Shown here: positions 49,466 through 57,652 of the stretch, one piece after another
How the letters are laid out: each line of letters opens with the position of its first letter
Position numbering within the stretch: position 1 is the stretch's first letter
Source of the DNA: Rhabdochlamydiaceae bacterium
GTDB lineage: Bacteria; Chlamydiota; Chlamydiia; Chlamydiales; Rhabdochlamydiaceae
Reading direction: 5' to 3'
NCBI GenBank assembly: GCA_019745395.1
Contig: JAIETG010000007.1
Span: 1-64,000 of the forward strand
Length of the DNA: 64,000 nucleotides
Notes under the pieces: generated by a model
The model's input: the letters and a program-made list of their open reading frames with translations, nothing else
Told to the model about the DNA's origin: nothing
Databases searched by the model: none
Position numbers and translations under genes: made by a program

Positions 49466-50131
49466 ATGAAAAAAACACTATTTTCCCTGATCGCATCAAC
49501 CCTCACCGCTACTTCCCTCATTGCAGCTCCCCAAGCTATCGTGTTTGACTTTGGGGGAGTTTTGACAGGAGAGCCAAATCGAGAAGCTGTCATCACCTTT
49601 ATTCGCCAATCGTTCCATTTCTCTGCGGAAGAATTCGAGAAGGTCAATCAAGAAAAACGCCTGGCTGTAAAACAAAGTAAGACAGATGAAGAATTTTGGA
49701 TTGCTTATGCCAAAAACAAAGGCATCAAGCTTCCAGCGAATTGGGGTGCCTCTTTCAAATCGGTCTTGAAAGACGCTATCGGAATCAATCCAGAGATGTA
49801 TGCCTTGGTAAACCAGCTGAAGGAGCAACAAATCCCCGTTGCACTCCTTTCCAATGTCGATGACCGTATATCGAAGCTCATCCGCGATTTTGGCCTTTAC
49901 GAGCCCTTCGAGCCCTGCCTACTCTCTTGTGAAATCGGTGTCGAAAAACCTGACCTAAAAGCATACGAATTACTCCTAAAGACGCTGAATCTGCCAGCTA
50001 AGGATGTCGTTTTTATCGACGACAGGCCCGAAAACGTCGAAGCCGCAAAAACACTTGGACTCGATGCAATCTTGTTTGAATCTGAGCAGCAGCTAAGAAA
50101 TGAGCTAAGCACAAGAGGCTCTCTAAAATGA
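49466..50131 (+). CDS. HAD-superfamily hydrolase with signal peptide
   Basis: 221 residues. Sec signal MKKTLFSLIASTLTATSLIAAP followed immediately by HAD motif I VFDFGGVLTGEP, motif II LLSNVDDR, Lys of motif III in CEIGVEKPDLKAYELLL and motif IV VVFIDDRPENVEAAKTLG, of the YihX/epoxide-hydrolase-like subgroup. The catalytic Asp lies only a few residues after the predicted cleavage site, so a cleaved leader is compatible with activity. First gene of the overlapping GNAT-fusion operon (ATGA overlap with the next). Confidence 0.87.
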   Translation: MKKTLFSLIASTLTATSLIAAPQAIVFDFGGVLTGEPNREAVITFIRQSFHFSAEEFEKVNQEKRLAVKQSKTDEEFWIAYAKNKGIKLPANWGASFKSVLKDAIGINPEMYALVNQLKEQQIPVALLSNVDDRISKLIRDFGLYEPFEPCLLSCEIGVEKPDLKAYELLLKTLNLPAKDVVFIDDRPENVEAAKTLGLDAILFESEQQLRNELSTRGSLK

Positions 50132-51249
50132 CCCATGCTCCAGTACAGATCATCTACTTAAATGGATCATCAAGCAGCGGGAAAACGACACTCGCAAAGG
50201 CGCTTCAACATGCTTTTGAGAAACCATTTCTGCATGTGGGCATCGATAAAATCATTGGCTGGATGCCAGAAAAGGTAAATGATTGGACGGGAGGCGAGGC
50301 TCCTCTTGGGTTTAGCTGGAAAAAGAGCCAGGATGAGTCGGGCAATCCCATTCAAGAGCTGCAACAAGGGCCTTATGCTCAAAAAATAGGCGAAACCTTT
50401 CGAGAAGTGGTTCTTGCGCTCGCCAGAATGGGACACTACTTAATTATCGATGATGTTTCTTTTGGCAAGAGCCAAGTGGATATTTGGAAAGCAGCCCTGA
50501 AAGACTTTCGAGTTTTGTGGGTTAGCGTAAATGCTCCCCTTTCTGTCTTGGAAGAGAGAGAAAAGCAGCGGGGCAATCGCATTTTAGGATCTGCTCGAGG
50601 CCAGTTTCACAAGGTGCATACTGATGTTACTTACGATCTTGAGATAGATACCCATCAGTCGAGCCAGGAAGAAAACGCAGAAAAAATCACGACTTTTGCT
50701 TCAAAGTATCAGGCGCCCTCTTCAAAAAAAATGAAGATCACTCTCTGCAAAGCAACAGAGGAAGACAAGAGCACGATCCAAAATCTTGGCCGCTTTTACG
50801 TCTATGAGATGTCTAGATATTGCGGTTTTTTACCAACTTGGGAAACGCCTTCCAATGGTCTTTTTGAGTGTATTGATCTTAGCTCTTATACCGAAAAACC
50901 AGACCGACACGCGTTTTTAATAAAAGTGGACGGTGAGTTGGCAGGATTTGTATTGATTAACAAAGTCGGAAGCTCGCCGGATGTCGATTGGAATATAGGG
51001 GAATTTTTTGTGATTTCAAAATTCCAAGGTAAGGGTGTCGGGCATCATGTAGCAGAGCAAATCTTCAACCAGTTCCCTGGAATATGGGAAACCACGCAAA
51101 TACCAGAAAATAAAGCCGCCATAGATTTTTGGGAGAAGGTGGTGACTCATTATACAAATGGAAAATTTGAAAAAAGCTGCAAAACCATTGCCGAGCCAAA
51201 ACCTCACCCTATGATTGTTTTAAAATTTACCTCTCGAGCACAGACATGA
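50128..51249 (+). CDS. Chloramphenicol phosphotransferase-like kinase fused to GNAT
   Basis: 373 residues. N-terminal ~190: CPT-like P-loop kinase (IIYLNGSSSSGKTTLAKALQ, HVGIDKIIGWMPEK, LIIDDVSFGKSQ, LWVSVNAPLSVLEEREKQRGNR, KVHTDVTYDLEIDT), the fold of Streptomyces chloramphenicol phosphotransferase. C-terminal ~195-373: GNAT (MKITLCKATEEDKSTIQNLG, NIGEFFVISKFQGKGVGHHVAEQIF, NKAAIDFWEKVV). Two different small-molecule-modifying activities in one chain. Overlaps both neighbours by four bases. Confidence 0.87.
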   Translation: MTHAPVQIIYLNGSSSSGKTTLAKALQHAFEKPFLHVGIDKIIGWMPEKVNDWTGGEAPLGFSWKKSQDESGNPIQELQQGPYAQKIGETFREVVLALARMGHYLIIDDVSFGKSQVDIWKAALKDFRVLWVSVNAPLSVLEEREKQRGNRILGSARGQFHKVHTDVTYDLEIDTHQSSQEENAEKITTFASKYQAPSSKKMKITLCKATEEDKSTIQNLGRFYVYEMSRYCGFLPTWETPSNGLFECIDLSSYTEKPDRHAFLIKVDGELAGFVLINKVGSSPDVDWNIGEFFVISKFQGKGVGHHVAEQIFNQFPGIWETTQIPENKAAIDFWEKVVTHYTNGKFEKSCKTIAEPKPHPMIVLKFTSRAQT

Positions 51250-52166
51250 CCGTGATGATTCGAAGAGCAAAAATAGAAGATGCACAATCTATCGTCTCTG
51301 CTGAGCAAGACATCGCTCAGGAGCCTGGCTATTTCTGCTCAGAACCATTCGAATTAAGCGAAGAAAATGTCTGCAAAACCATTCAGTCTTCCCAGGGAAT
51401 TTACCTCGTTGCTGAAAAAGAGGGGATCCTTGTGGGCCACGCCTTTTTAGAAATCCTAGATCTACAAAACTTAAGCCATGTTGCTCAACTGAATATAGCC
51501 GTTCACAAGGGCTATCAGGGAAAAGGGATTGGGACGCAGCTGATGGAACGAATTATCGAATGGGCAAAACAATCAGGCAGAGTAGAGAAGATCGAACTAA
51601 ACGTGCGGGCATCTAACACAGGGGCTATTGCCCTCTACAAAAAAATGGGGTTCTTCGAAGAGGGTTGCTTGAAAAGGAGAGTCAAGGCAGGGGATCGATA
51701 CATCGATGATCTCGTGATGGCTCTCCATATTAAAGGCGATCTTCCTCATCGCAATATCAGTCGAGTCGGCGTGTATGGTGTGGTCAGAGAGGGCCATAAA
51801 ATGCTTCTGGTCGTGCAAGCAACAGGAACGTATGCGAATCGATTTGATCTACCCGGAGGGGGCATAGAGTTTGGAGAGACTATAGAGCAAGCTTTGCACC
51901 GTGAATTTCTCGAAGAAGTCGGCATGGATTTTAAGTCCATGGAACCAATCACCAACCTCACTGCAAAAGTAGAAATGCCGAGCAAAGAGGGCTGGCCTTC
52001 CTATACTTTCCACCAAATCGGATTGATTTACTCCGTTGACGGCCTGCATGCTTTGGGGACAGAATGCAAAGGCTCGCTAAAACATGATTGGATAGATCTC
52101 CAAACCTTGAAGCAAGAAGAGGTCTCTCCATTTGTGTGGGCAATTAGCCGGGCAGAAGCTCTATGA
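51246..52166 (+). CDS. GNAT fused to a NUDIX hydrolase
   Basis: 306 residues. N-terminal ~160: GNAT (AQLNIAVHKGYQGKGIGTQLMERIIEWAK, ASNTGAIALYKKMGFFEEG) close to RimI/spermidine-type enzymes. C-terminal ~170-306: NUDIX domain with RFDLPGGGIEFGETIEQALH and REFLEEVGMDF, which fits the Nudix box Gx5Ex7REUxEExGU. NUDIX enzymes cleave nucleoside diphosphates linked to another moiety, including CoA derivatives, so the pairing with an acetyl-CoA enzyme is suggestive. ATGA overlaps on both sides. Confidence 0.9.
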   Translation: MTVMIRRAKIEDAQSIVSAEQDIAQEPGYFCSEPFELSEENVCKTIQSSQGIYLVAEKEGILVGHAFLEILDLQNLSHVAQLNIAVHKGYQGKGIGTQLMERIIEWAKQSGRVEKIELNVRASNTGAIALYKKMGFFEEGCLKRRVKAGDRYIDDLVMALHIKGDLPHRNISRVGVYGVVREGHKMLLVVQATGTYANRFDLPGGGIEFGETIEQALHREFLEEVGMDFKSMEPITNLTAKVEMPSKEGWPSYTFHQIGLIYSVDGLHALGTECKGSLKHDWIDLQTLKQEEVSPFVWAISRAEAL

Positions 52167-53227
52167 CTATGTTTTCATTTGCTCCTCTTACTCCGGATCA
52201 TTTTCCTCTCTTACACAAATGGATGGGGCAGCCACACGTTTGGCAATGGTGGGGGGAGGGGAGATCTTGGTCCTTTCATGACATCCAAGAGAAATATCAT
52301 TCCTATACTCTTGGATACAAGATCGAGCAGGGGGAGAAAAAAGCAATCTCCCCATTTGTCGTTCATTTTCAGGATCGCCCCATTGGATTCATCCAAGCCT
52401 ACAACGCCCACGATTTCCCAAGAGGCGGCTTCTATGTGAAAGATATTGAACAGGAGCCATCGCAATCCATAGCCGCCCTCGATTTTTATATTGGAGAACC
52501 CGACTGCATAGGAAGAGGACTTGGGGCAGAAATATTGAAAGGATTTTTAGAGAGTCACGTATTTCGCTATTTTGATGCCTGCCTTGTAGATCCGGATAAA
52601 AATAATAAAGTGGCGATCAAGACCTATGCAAAGGCGAATTTCTCTACTTTGCAAGAGCTGGCATCCAGCATTGTCATGATCGCTAGGAAAGAAGAAAAGA
52701 AAAATCCAATCATCATTTTTGGCAGCGCGCGCAGTGATGGGAATACCTTACAAGCGATCAAAACCGTAATCAAAGATCAACCCATACCAATTGTTGATCT
52801 CAAAGAGCTCAACATTGCTCACTACGATTACAGCTATGCCAATGCGAAAGATGATTTTATCTCGCTAGCCGAAAAGATGGTGCGACATAACCCCATTATT
52901 TTGGCAACCCCAGTCTACTGGTATTCGATGAGCGCCTTGATGAAGACATTTATTGATCGATGGAGTGATCTTCTCGACACCCGCAAAGACATCGGCCGTC
53001 GCCTCACCAATAAAGAGCTGTATGTGATCACATCTTACGGTGAATCCGTGCCAAGAGGATTTGAAGATGCCTTTTCTCAAACATGCGAATACCTTGATAT
53101 GCAATACAAGGGGTGTTATTATTTTTACAGTGGTGATAACCTCGAACTTAGCAATGGAAATGCCCCACTTGCTAGCGAGTTTTGTGAAAAAATTTTCCGT
53201 GAATCGCCCTCTTTCATGAGCAGGTAA
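52163..53227 (+). CDS. AAC(6')-like GNAT fused to an NADPH-dependent flavin reductase domain
   Basis: 354 residues. N-terminal ~175: GNAT of the AAC(6')/siderophore-type (LLHKWMGQPHVWQWWGEG, SIAALDFYIGEPDCIGRGLGAEILKGFL, VDPDKNNKVAIKTYAKANF). C-terminal ~180-354: flavodoxin-like NADPH-dependent FMN reductase (IIIFGSARSDGNTLQAI, PIILATPVYWYSMSALMKTFIDRWSDLL, LYVITSYGESVPRGFED). Aminoglycoside-type acetyltransferase joined to a quinone-reductase-type domain. Third consecutive GNAT fusion of the operon. It ends four bases before the final GNAT gene. Confidence 0.88.
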   Translation: MTMFSFAPLTPDHFPLLHKWMGQPHVWQWWGEGRSWSFHDIQEKYHSYTLGYKIEQGEKKAISPFVVHFQDRPIGFIQAYNAHDFPRGGFYVKDIEQEPSQSIAALDFYIGEPDCIGRGLGAEILKGFLESHVFRYFDACLVDPDKNNKVAIKTYAKANFSTLQELASSIVMIARKEEKKNPIIIFGSARSDGNTLQAIKTVIKDQPIPIVDLKELNIAHYDYSYANAKDDFISLAEKMVRHNPIILATPVYWYSMSALMKTFIDRWSDLLDTRKDIGRRLTNKELYVITSYGESVPRGFEDAFSQTCEYLDMQYKGCYYFYSGDNLELSNGNAPLASEFCEKIFRESPSFMSR

Positions 53228-53231
53228 ATAG

Positions 53232-53699
53232 ATGGACCAATTGACTAAAAACGTCACAGACATCTTGTTAGCAACGACTGAAGAACAGATCCGCTCTTGT
53301 TATCGCGTGATGCAACAGCTACGACCTCATTTAACGGAAGAACAGGCGTTTGTCGAACAAGTCCAGCGTCAATTATCTGAAGGGTATCATTTGGCATACT
53401 ATCAAGATGGGGGACAAGTGAGAGCCCTTGCTGGATTTAGGTTTCTGGAGTTTTTGGCTTGGGGAAGGGTGCTCTACGTCGATGATTTGATCACTGATTC
53501 TGAGACGCGAAGAACCGGCTATGGAGGGAACCTTCTAAAATGGGTGATCGAGGAAGGCAGGAAAGCAAAATGTGACCAGATCCATTTGGATAGTGGCCCC
53601 CAACGCCACGATGCGCACAAGTTGTACCTCAATCATGGATTCAAGATCATTGGCCACCATTTTGCACTGAACTTTAAAGAGCTCAAGGCGCGCAATTAA
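53232..53699 (+). CDS. GNAT acetyltransferase
   Basis: 155 residues, single GNAT domain: ILLATTEEQIRSCYRVMQQLRPHLTEEQAFVEQV, GRVLYVDDLITDSETRRTGYGGNLLKWVIEEGRK and QIHLDSGPQRHDAHKLYLNHGFKIIGHHFAL, the small cytosolic GNAT type common near resistance genes. No leader peptide. Last gene of the HAD/GNAT-fusion operon; a Rho-independent terminator overlaps its stop codon. Confidence 0.9.
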   Translation: MDQLTKNVTDILLATTEEQIRSCYRVMQQLRPHLTEEQAFVEQVQRQLSEGYHLAYYQDGGQVRALAGFRFLEFLAWGRVLYVDDLITDSETRRTGYGGNLLKWVIEEGRKAKCDQIHLDSGPQRHDAHKLYLNHGFKIIGHHFALNFKELKARN

Positions 53700-53712
53700 C
53701 GCGCGCTTTTTT
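53688..53712 (+). terminator. Rho-independent terminator of the GNAT-fusion operon
   Basis: GCGCGC (53688-53693), loop containing the TAA stop, GCGCGC (53701-53706), then six T. The stem overlaps the last codons of the GNAT gene. It ends the operon that began at 49466. Confidence 0.8.
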
Positions 53713-54977
53713 CATTTATGAATATCTGCAACTATACCATGAGTGATCTTCAATAGATCGTTTGGGGTTAGCCGAAATACAGAATTGGGAGTGCCAGCTG
53801 CAGCCCATATCTCTTGATAACCCACTAAATCTTTGTCTATTAAAGGCTTTATATCGAACTCATACCCAATGGGCGGTACTCCTCCAATGGCAAAACTTGT
53901 ATGTTTCAACACATATTCAGCATCCGGTTTCTCTATTTCTTCTCCCACTAATCGCGCAATTTTTTTCTCATCAACCCTATTTTTTCCACTCGCTATAACG
54001 CAAATCGGCTTCCCTGTACTTCTCCCCTTGAATATCAAAGTTTTTGCAATCTGGCCTACTTCACATCCAATTGTATTTGCCGCCTCTTGAGAGGTTCGAG
54101 TCAGTTCCTTGAATTCTATCACTCTTATACCGAGATTATGTGCATGTAGAATATCTTGAACGCGTTGAGAAGAATTTTTCATTTTTTCCATGCGCAAAGG
54201 CACTTGCCAAACTCCCGCCAAAATTGTAACTGCTTTACCCGTGAGATGCACGCGATCCCCAATAATTGAGATCCGAATTTCTCCCCCTCTTGGAGAGGCT
54301 TGATAAGCTACAAAATCTGATTTATTTAATTTTTGCTGCCAATAATGCGCCAATTTGCAATGCGCGGATCCAGTCACTGGATCTTCGTTGACTCCTACTT
54401 TTGGAGCAAAAAATCGAGAGATAAAATCATAAGAACCAAGGCATTTAGAGGTAATAATAATTCCACGACAGGCAATTTTCTCAAGCTCGCTAATGCAAGG
54501 GATATATTTTCTGACGTGTTCTTCATTTGGCAGCTCGATAATCACATCGTCATAGGCTTGCACCGCTTGGATGACTTCTCCAAAGTTGGATTTTATTGAA
54601 GGGAATTCAATTACCTCTCCGGTTTTTTGCAGAGGAAAGTCCAAAGTATAATTCGATGATGAGGAATAAACTTTTAGCTGACCACTCAGGGATTCGAAGA
54701 GAATTTCTTTTCCATTAACAAGTTTTTCTTGATGAAGAATGTGAGCTGATGCCAGCGTTCCATGTCCACAAAGCTTAACTTCTACTTTTGGAGTAAACCA
54801 ACGAAGATGGAAATGATTCGCATTTAACTGTTTGACAAAAGCGGTCTCTGATAAGTTCATTTCTGCTGCAATTTTTTGACAAATTTCATTATCGGGAAAT
54901 TCATCAACAATGACTACTGCAGCTGGGTTACCTGCATAAGGGTGATCGGTGAAGGCGTCTACAATCCAAATCTTCAT
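53712..54977 (-). CDS. PhzF-family epimerase fused to a YbaK/ProX-type tRNA deacylase domain
   Basis: 421 residues. Residues 1-~260: PhzF fold (MKIWIVDAFTDHPYAGNPAAVVIV, MNLSETAFVKQ with the catalytic Glu, WFTPKVEVKLCGHGTLASAHIL, NEDPVTGSAHCKLAHYW). Residues ~275-421: YbaK/EbsC editing domain (QRVQDILHAHNLGIRVIEFKELTRT, AKTLIFKGRSTGKPICVIASGKNRVDEKKI, SFAIGGVPPIGYE). PhzF proteins isomerise or racemise amino-acid-like substrates, and YbaK-type domains hydrolyse misacylated tRNA. The fusion couples the two. It runs divergently from the aminotransferase-AlaX pair, behind the YheO-like regulator. Confidence 0.9.
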   Translation of the reverse strand: MKIWIVDAFTDHPYAGNPAAVVIVDEFPDNEICQKIAAEMNLSETAFVKQLNANHFHLRWFTPKVEVKLCGHGTLASAHILHQEKLVNGKEILFESLSGQLKVYSSSSNYTLDFPLQKTGEVIEFPSIKSNFGEVIQAVQAYDDVIIELPNEEHVRKYIPCISELEKIACRGIIITSKCLGSYDFISRFFAPKVGVNEDPVTGSAHCKLAHYWQQKLNKSDFVAYQASPRGGEIRISIIGDRVHLTGKAVTILAGVWQVPLRMEKMKNSSQRVQDILHAHNLGIRVIEFKELTRTSQEAANTIGCEVGQIAKTLIFKGRSTGKPICVIASGKNRVDEKKIARLVGEEIEKPDAEYVLKHTSFAIGGVPPIGYEFDIKPLIDKDLVGYQEIWAAAGTPNSVFRLTPNDLLKITHGIVADIHK

Positions 54978-54991
54978 TTCATGTCCAATTT

Positions 54992-55615
54992 TTAAATTTG
55001 TTTAATATAATTATAAACACTAGCTCTCGAAGTATTAAGTTTTTTTGCAATAAAAGGGACTGCATTTTTGAAATTAAAAATTCCTTTTCGATACAACTGT
55101 TGAACAAGTTCCTTCTTTTGCTCGCGATTTAAATGCCCTAGGGACAGATGCTTTTCATCAAGATATTGCTTAATAACATTAAGAGCTTGTTCTTCGCACT
55201 GACTTCCAAAAATCTCTATTGGATTTGCAGCATCCCTTTTTGTCTTTAAAAAAGTTTCTAACAACCGATACCCGTCTTGAAAAAAGCTTGTATCTATATT
55301 CAGACAAATCAACCCGACAGGATCTCCATTTTTATTTCTCATCGTAATCGAAGTACATTTTAATGATCTCCCATCCCAATTTTGCTTGTAATATGGGGCA
55401 AAATATGACGGGAAATCCTTGATATTTACTTTCAACTCGTTAAGAGGCGACGGATCTCCAATTTGTCTTTGCGAAATATTATGATAAATGGCCACCAACT
55501 TCCCTTGCTCAAGATCGTGAACCGCCGCTTCTACAAATGGATGAAAAAGTTCAACGACCGCTTGAATCAGAGGTTCATATTGTTCCCATAGCTTAGCAAA
55601 CTGCGCGCTTTTCAT
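54992..55615 (-). CDS. YheO/DauR-type transcriptional regulator
   Basis: 207 residues from ATG 55615 (GGAG six bases upstream). N-terminal PAS-like YheO domain (LWEQYEPLIQAVVELFHPFVEAAVHDLEQGKLVAIYHN, CTSITMRNKNGDPVGLICLNID) and C-terminal HTH_22 (LNREQKKELVQQLYRKGIFNFKNAVPFIAKKLNTSRASVYNYIKQ). Characterised relatives (DauR) control D-arginine catabolism. Lies 14 bases upstream of the PhzF-YbaK gene on the same strand. The symmetrical operator between it and the divergent operon (55657-55687) is the likely binding site. Confidence 0.9.
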   Translation of the reverse strand: MKSAQFAKLWEQYEPLIQAVVELFHPFVEAAVHDLEQGKLVAIYHNISQRQIGDPSPLNELKVNIKDFPSYFAPYYKQNWDGRSLKCTSITMRNKNGDPVGLICLNIDTSFFQDGYRLLETFLKTKRDAANPIEIFGSQCEEQALNVIKQYLDEKHLSLGHLNREQKKELVQQLYRKGIFNFKNAVPFIAKKLNTSRASVYNYIKQI

Positions 55616-55639
55616 TATTTTCTCCAAACATGTCCCTAT

Positions 55640-55706
55640 GTTAGAAAAAAATAGACATTTTGTCAAAGTTAAACAAATTGACAAAATCAAGAGCAGGGGA
55701 TATCAT
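55640..55706. promoter_or_regulatory. Face-to-face divergent promoters sharing a 10-base inverted repeat
   Basis: Inverted repeat ATTTTGTCAA (55657-55666), 11-base spacer, TTGACAAAAT (55678-55687). Plus strand: TTGACA (55678-55683), 17 bases, TATCAT (55701-55706), for the aminotransferase. Minus strand: TTGACA (55666-55661), 17 bases, TAACAT, for the YheO-type gene. Each arm supplies the -35 hexamer of one promoter, so one bound repressor dimer could block both. Confidence 0.75.
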
Positions 55707-55736
55707 AGTGGATATTTTCTTGGTTAGGAGCCATTT

Positions 55737-56903
55737 ATGCCTCGGTTATCAAAAGTGTCAAGACTTACTCAAGTCCCGGGGATCGGAGTCGATCGAATGG
55801 GAAATGCAGCAGATGCAGCTCACGATTTTGAAATATTACGCCTTGAAAATCTTGATACTGATATTCCTCCTCCGGCCATTGCGATCGAAGTTACCAAGAA
55901 TTCCGTTGGTATCGATGAAAATAACAGCTACCTTCCATTTTTCGGCCAAGATGAACTCAGAAAGGCAGCAGCTCAGAGAGTTGCCCGAGTTAGCGGCATA
56001 GAATACGACTGGCGCAATGAATGTATTATTACTGCCGGAGGGATGTCTGGGATTTTGAATTGCCTTCTAGCAATGCTTGAACCGGGTGATGAGGTGATTG
56101 TCACAGATCCTACCTACGCGGGAATTATCAACCGAATACGCCTTGCGGGCGGCATTCCAGTCTTTGTTCCTCTGATTTCTTCGCCAAAAGGCTGGCATCT
56201 GGACATATTTTCGCTAGAAAAGGCTGCCTCACCACGCACTCGAATGGTATTAATAAGCCCTGGCATGCCAACAGGTCACGTACTAACACGCTCCGAATGG
56301 GAGGCCGTGGCACATATCTGTTTACAAACAGACGCATGGTTATTGTACGACGCTGCTATGGAACGGATTCTCTATGATCACCGTCCCTTAATCCATCCGG
56401 CTTCTTTGCCTGATATGAAAGAACGCACAATAACCGTTGGAGCTGCTTCTAAGGAATTGAGAATGATCGGATGGCGCGTAGGTTGGATTGTGGGACCACA
56501 AAGCATTATGAATGACATTGGACTCGTCAGCATATCAAATGTTGTATGTCAAACAGGAATCAGTATGAGAGGGGTCGCAGCTGGATTAAATGCTTCTGAT
56601 GACGGGCTAAAAGATGCCATTAGTACATGGGAGCAAAGACGTAATATTCTGCTTCATGAACTGGATGGATTTCCCGCGATCCCTCCACATGGCGGGTGGT
56701 CCTTATTACTTGATGCAGAAGCAATAGGAATGTCATCTCAAGCGCTTGCTGACAAATTATTGAAAGATGCAAAAATTGCAACAACTCCAATGGTTGGTTG
56801 GGGGGAAACCGCTGCTAAATATTTGCGTTTTGTCTTTTCAAATGAACCCAAGGAAAGACTTATCGGCATTGGCGAAAAAATCAGAAGAGTTTTAGATGTA
56901 TAA
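55737..56903 (+). CDS. PLP-dependent class I/II aminotransferase
   Basis: 388 residues. Fold-type I aminotransferase: CIITAGGMSGILNCLLAMLEPGDEVIVTDPTYAGIINRIRLAGG, the Asp-Ala pair in WLLYDAAMER, the PLP Lys in VGAASKELRMIGWRVGWIVG, and the C-terminal Arg in KYLRFVFSNEP. Resembles aspartate/methionine-type transaminases. Substrate not determinable. Co-transcribed with the AlaX-like gene (eight-base overlap) and probably controlled with the divergent PhzF-YbaK gene, so it likely acts on the same unusual amino acid. Confidence 0.92.
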   Translation: MPRLSKVSRLTQVPGIGVDRMGNAADAAHDFEILRLENLDTDIPPPAIAIEVTKNSVGIDENNSYLPFFGQDELRKAAAQRVARVSGIEYDWRNECIITAGGMSGILNCLLAMLEPGDEVIVTDPTYAGIINRIRLAGGIPVFVPLISSPKGWHLDIFSLEKAASPRTRMVLISPGMPTGHVLTRSEWEAVAHICLQTDAWLLYDAAMERILYDHRPLIHPASLPDMKERTITVGAASKELRMIGWRVGWIVGPQSIMNDIGLVSISNVVCQTGISMRGVAAGLNASDDGLKDAISTWEQRRNILLHELDGFPAIPPHGGWSLLLDAEAIGMSSQALADKLLKDAKIATTPMVGWGETAAKYLRFVFSNEPKERLIGIGEKIRRVLDV

Positions 56904-57561
56904 GATGCGGAAAGTTTTTTGGGATAATCCCTATCAACATAGTCTACTGACTAAAGTTGCTTTTGTTGATGGCAATCAACTCTTATTTGAGGAGACAATC
57001 ATTTATTCTTTCTCAGGTGGTCAAGAAAGTGATAAAGCCTATATCAATGATCTTCCTGTTCTTGACTCAAAAATGCAGAGCAATCTTATTTACTATACCC
57101 TTCCGGAGGGACACAGACTCTCTATAGGCGATACTGTCACAATGACCATTGACTGGCCTCGCAGATCCAGGTTGATGCGGCTACACTTTGCTGCGGAATT
57201 GGTTCTTGAAATTGTTACGCAAAAATTTCATTTAAAAAAAGTTGGCGCCCATATCGCTGAAACTAAAGCTCGAATAGATTTTGAATTTGGAGAACACATC
57301 TCATCCATTTTTGAAATTATTTTGGAAGAATACAACAAAATAATTAATGCCGATAAATCAATCCAAACCGGATTTTCTGATATTCAAACTCAAAGACGAT
57401 TTTGGAAAATTGATGATTTTGCAGAAGTGCCATGTGGCGGAACTCATGTTAAATCGACAAAAGAAGTAGGATTTGTTACCCTAAAAAGATCTAGGTCTGG
57501 AAAATCAATAGAAAGAATTGAGATTAAATTAATCGATGACTCTATGGAATCACCTTTCTAA
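56896..57561 (+). CDS. AlaX-like alanyl-tRNA editing domain protein
   Basis: 221 residues; ATG at 56896 overlaps the aminotransferase stop, and a second ATG three codons later is also possible. AlaX features: KVAFVDGNQLLFEETIIYSFSGGQESDKAYI, then MRLHFAAELVLEIV (the usual HxxxH zinc motif is altered, His then Glu) and the second zinc motif CGGTH in FAEVPCGGTHVKSTKEVG. AlaX proteins free tRNA from wrongly attached Ser or Gly. The altered first zinc motif could reduce activity or shift specificity. Confidence 0.85.
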   Translation: MYKMRKVFWDNPYQHSLLTKVAFVDGNQLLFEETIIYSFSGGQESDKAYINDLPVLDSKMQSNLIYYTLPEGHRLSIGDTVTMTIDWPRRSRLMRLHFAAELVLEIVTQKFHLKKVGAHIAETKARIDFEFGEHISSIFEIILEEYNKIINADKSIQTGFSDIQTQRRFWKIDDFAEVPCGGTHVKSTKEVGFVTLKRSRSGKSIERIEIKLIDDSMESPF

Positions 57562-57652
57562 ACAAAACATTTACAGAGTTGTCGATACATTCGCGTTCTA
57601 TTCTTTGGCAATTTAATGTAAAGTGAAACTAATCTTTAATCCAGGAGAGAGT

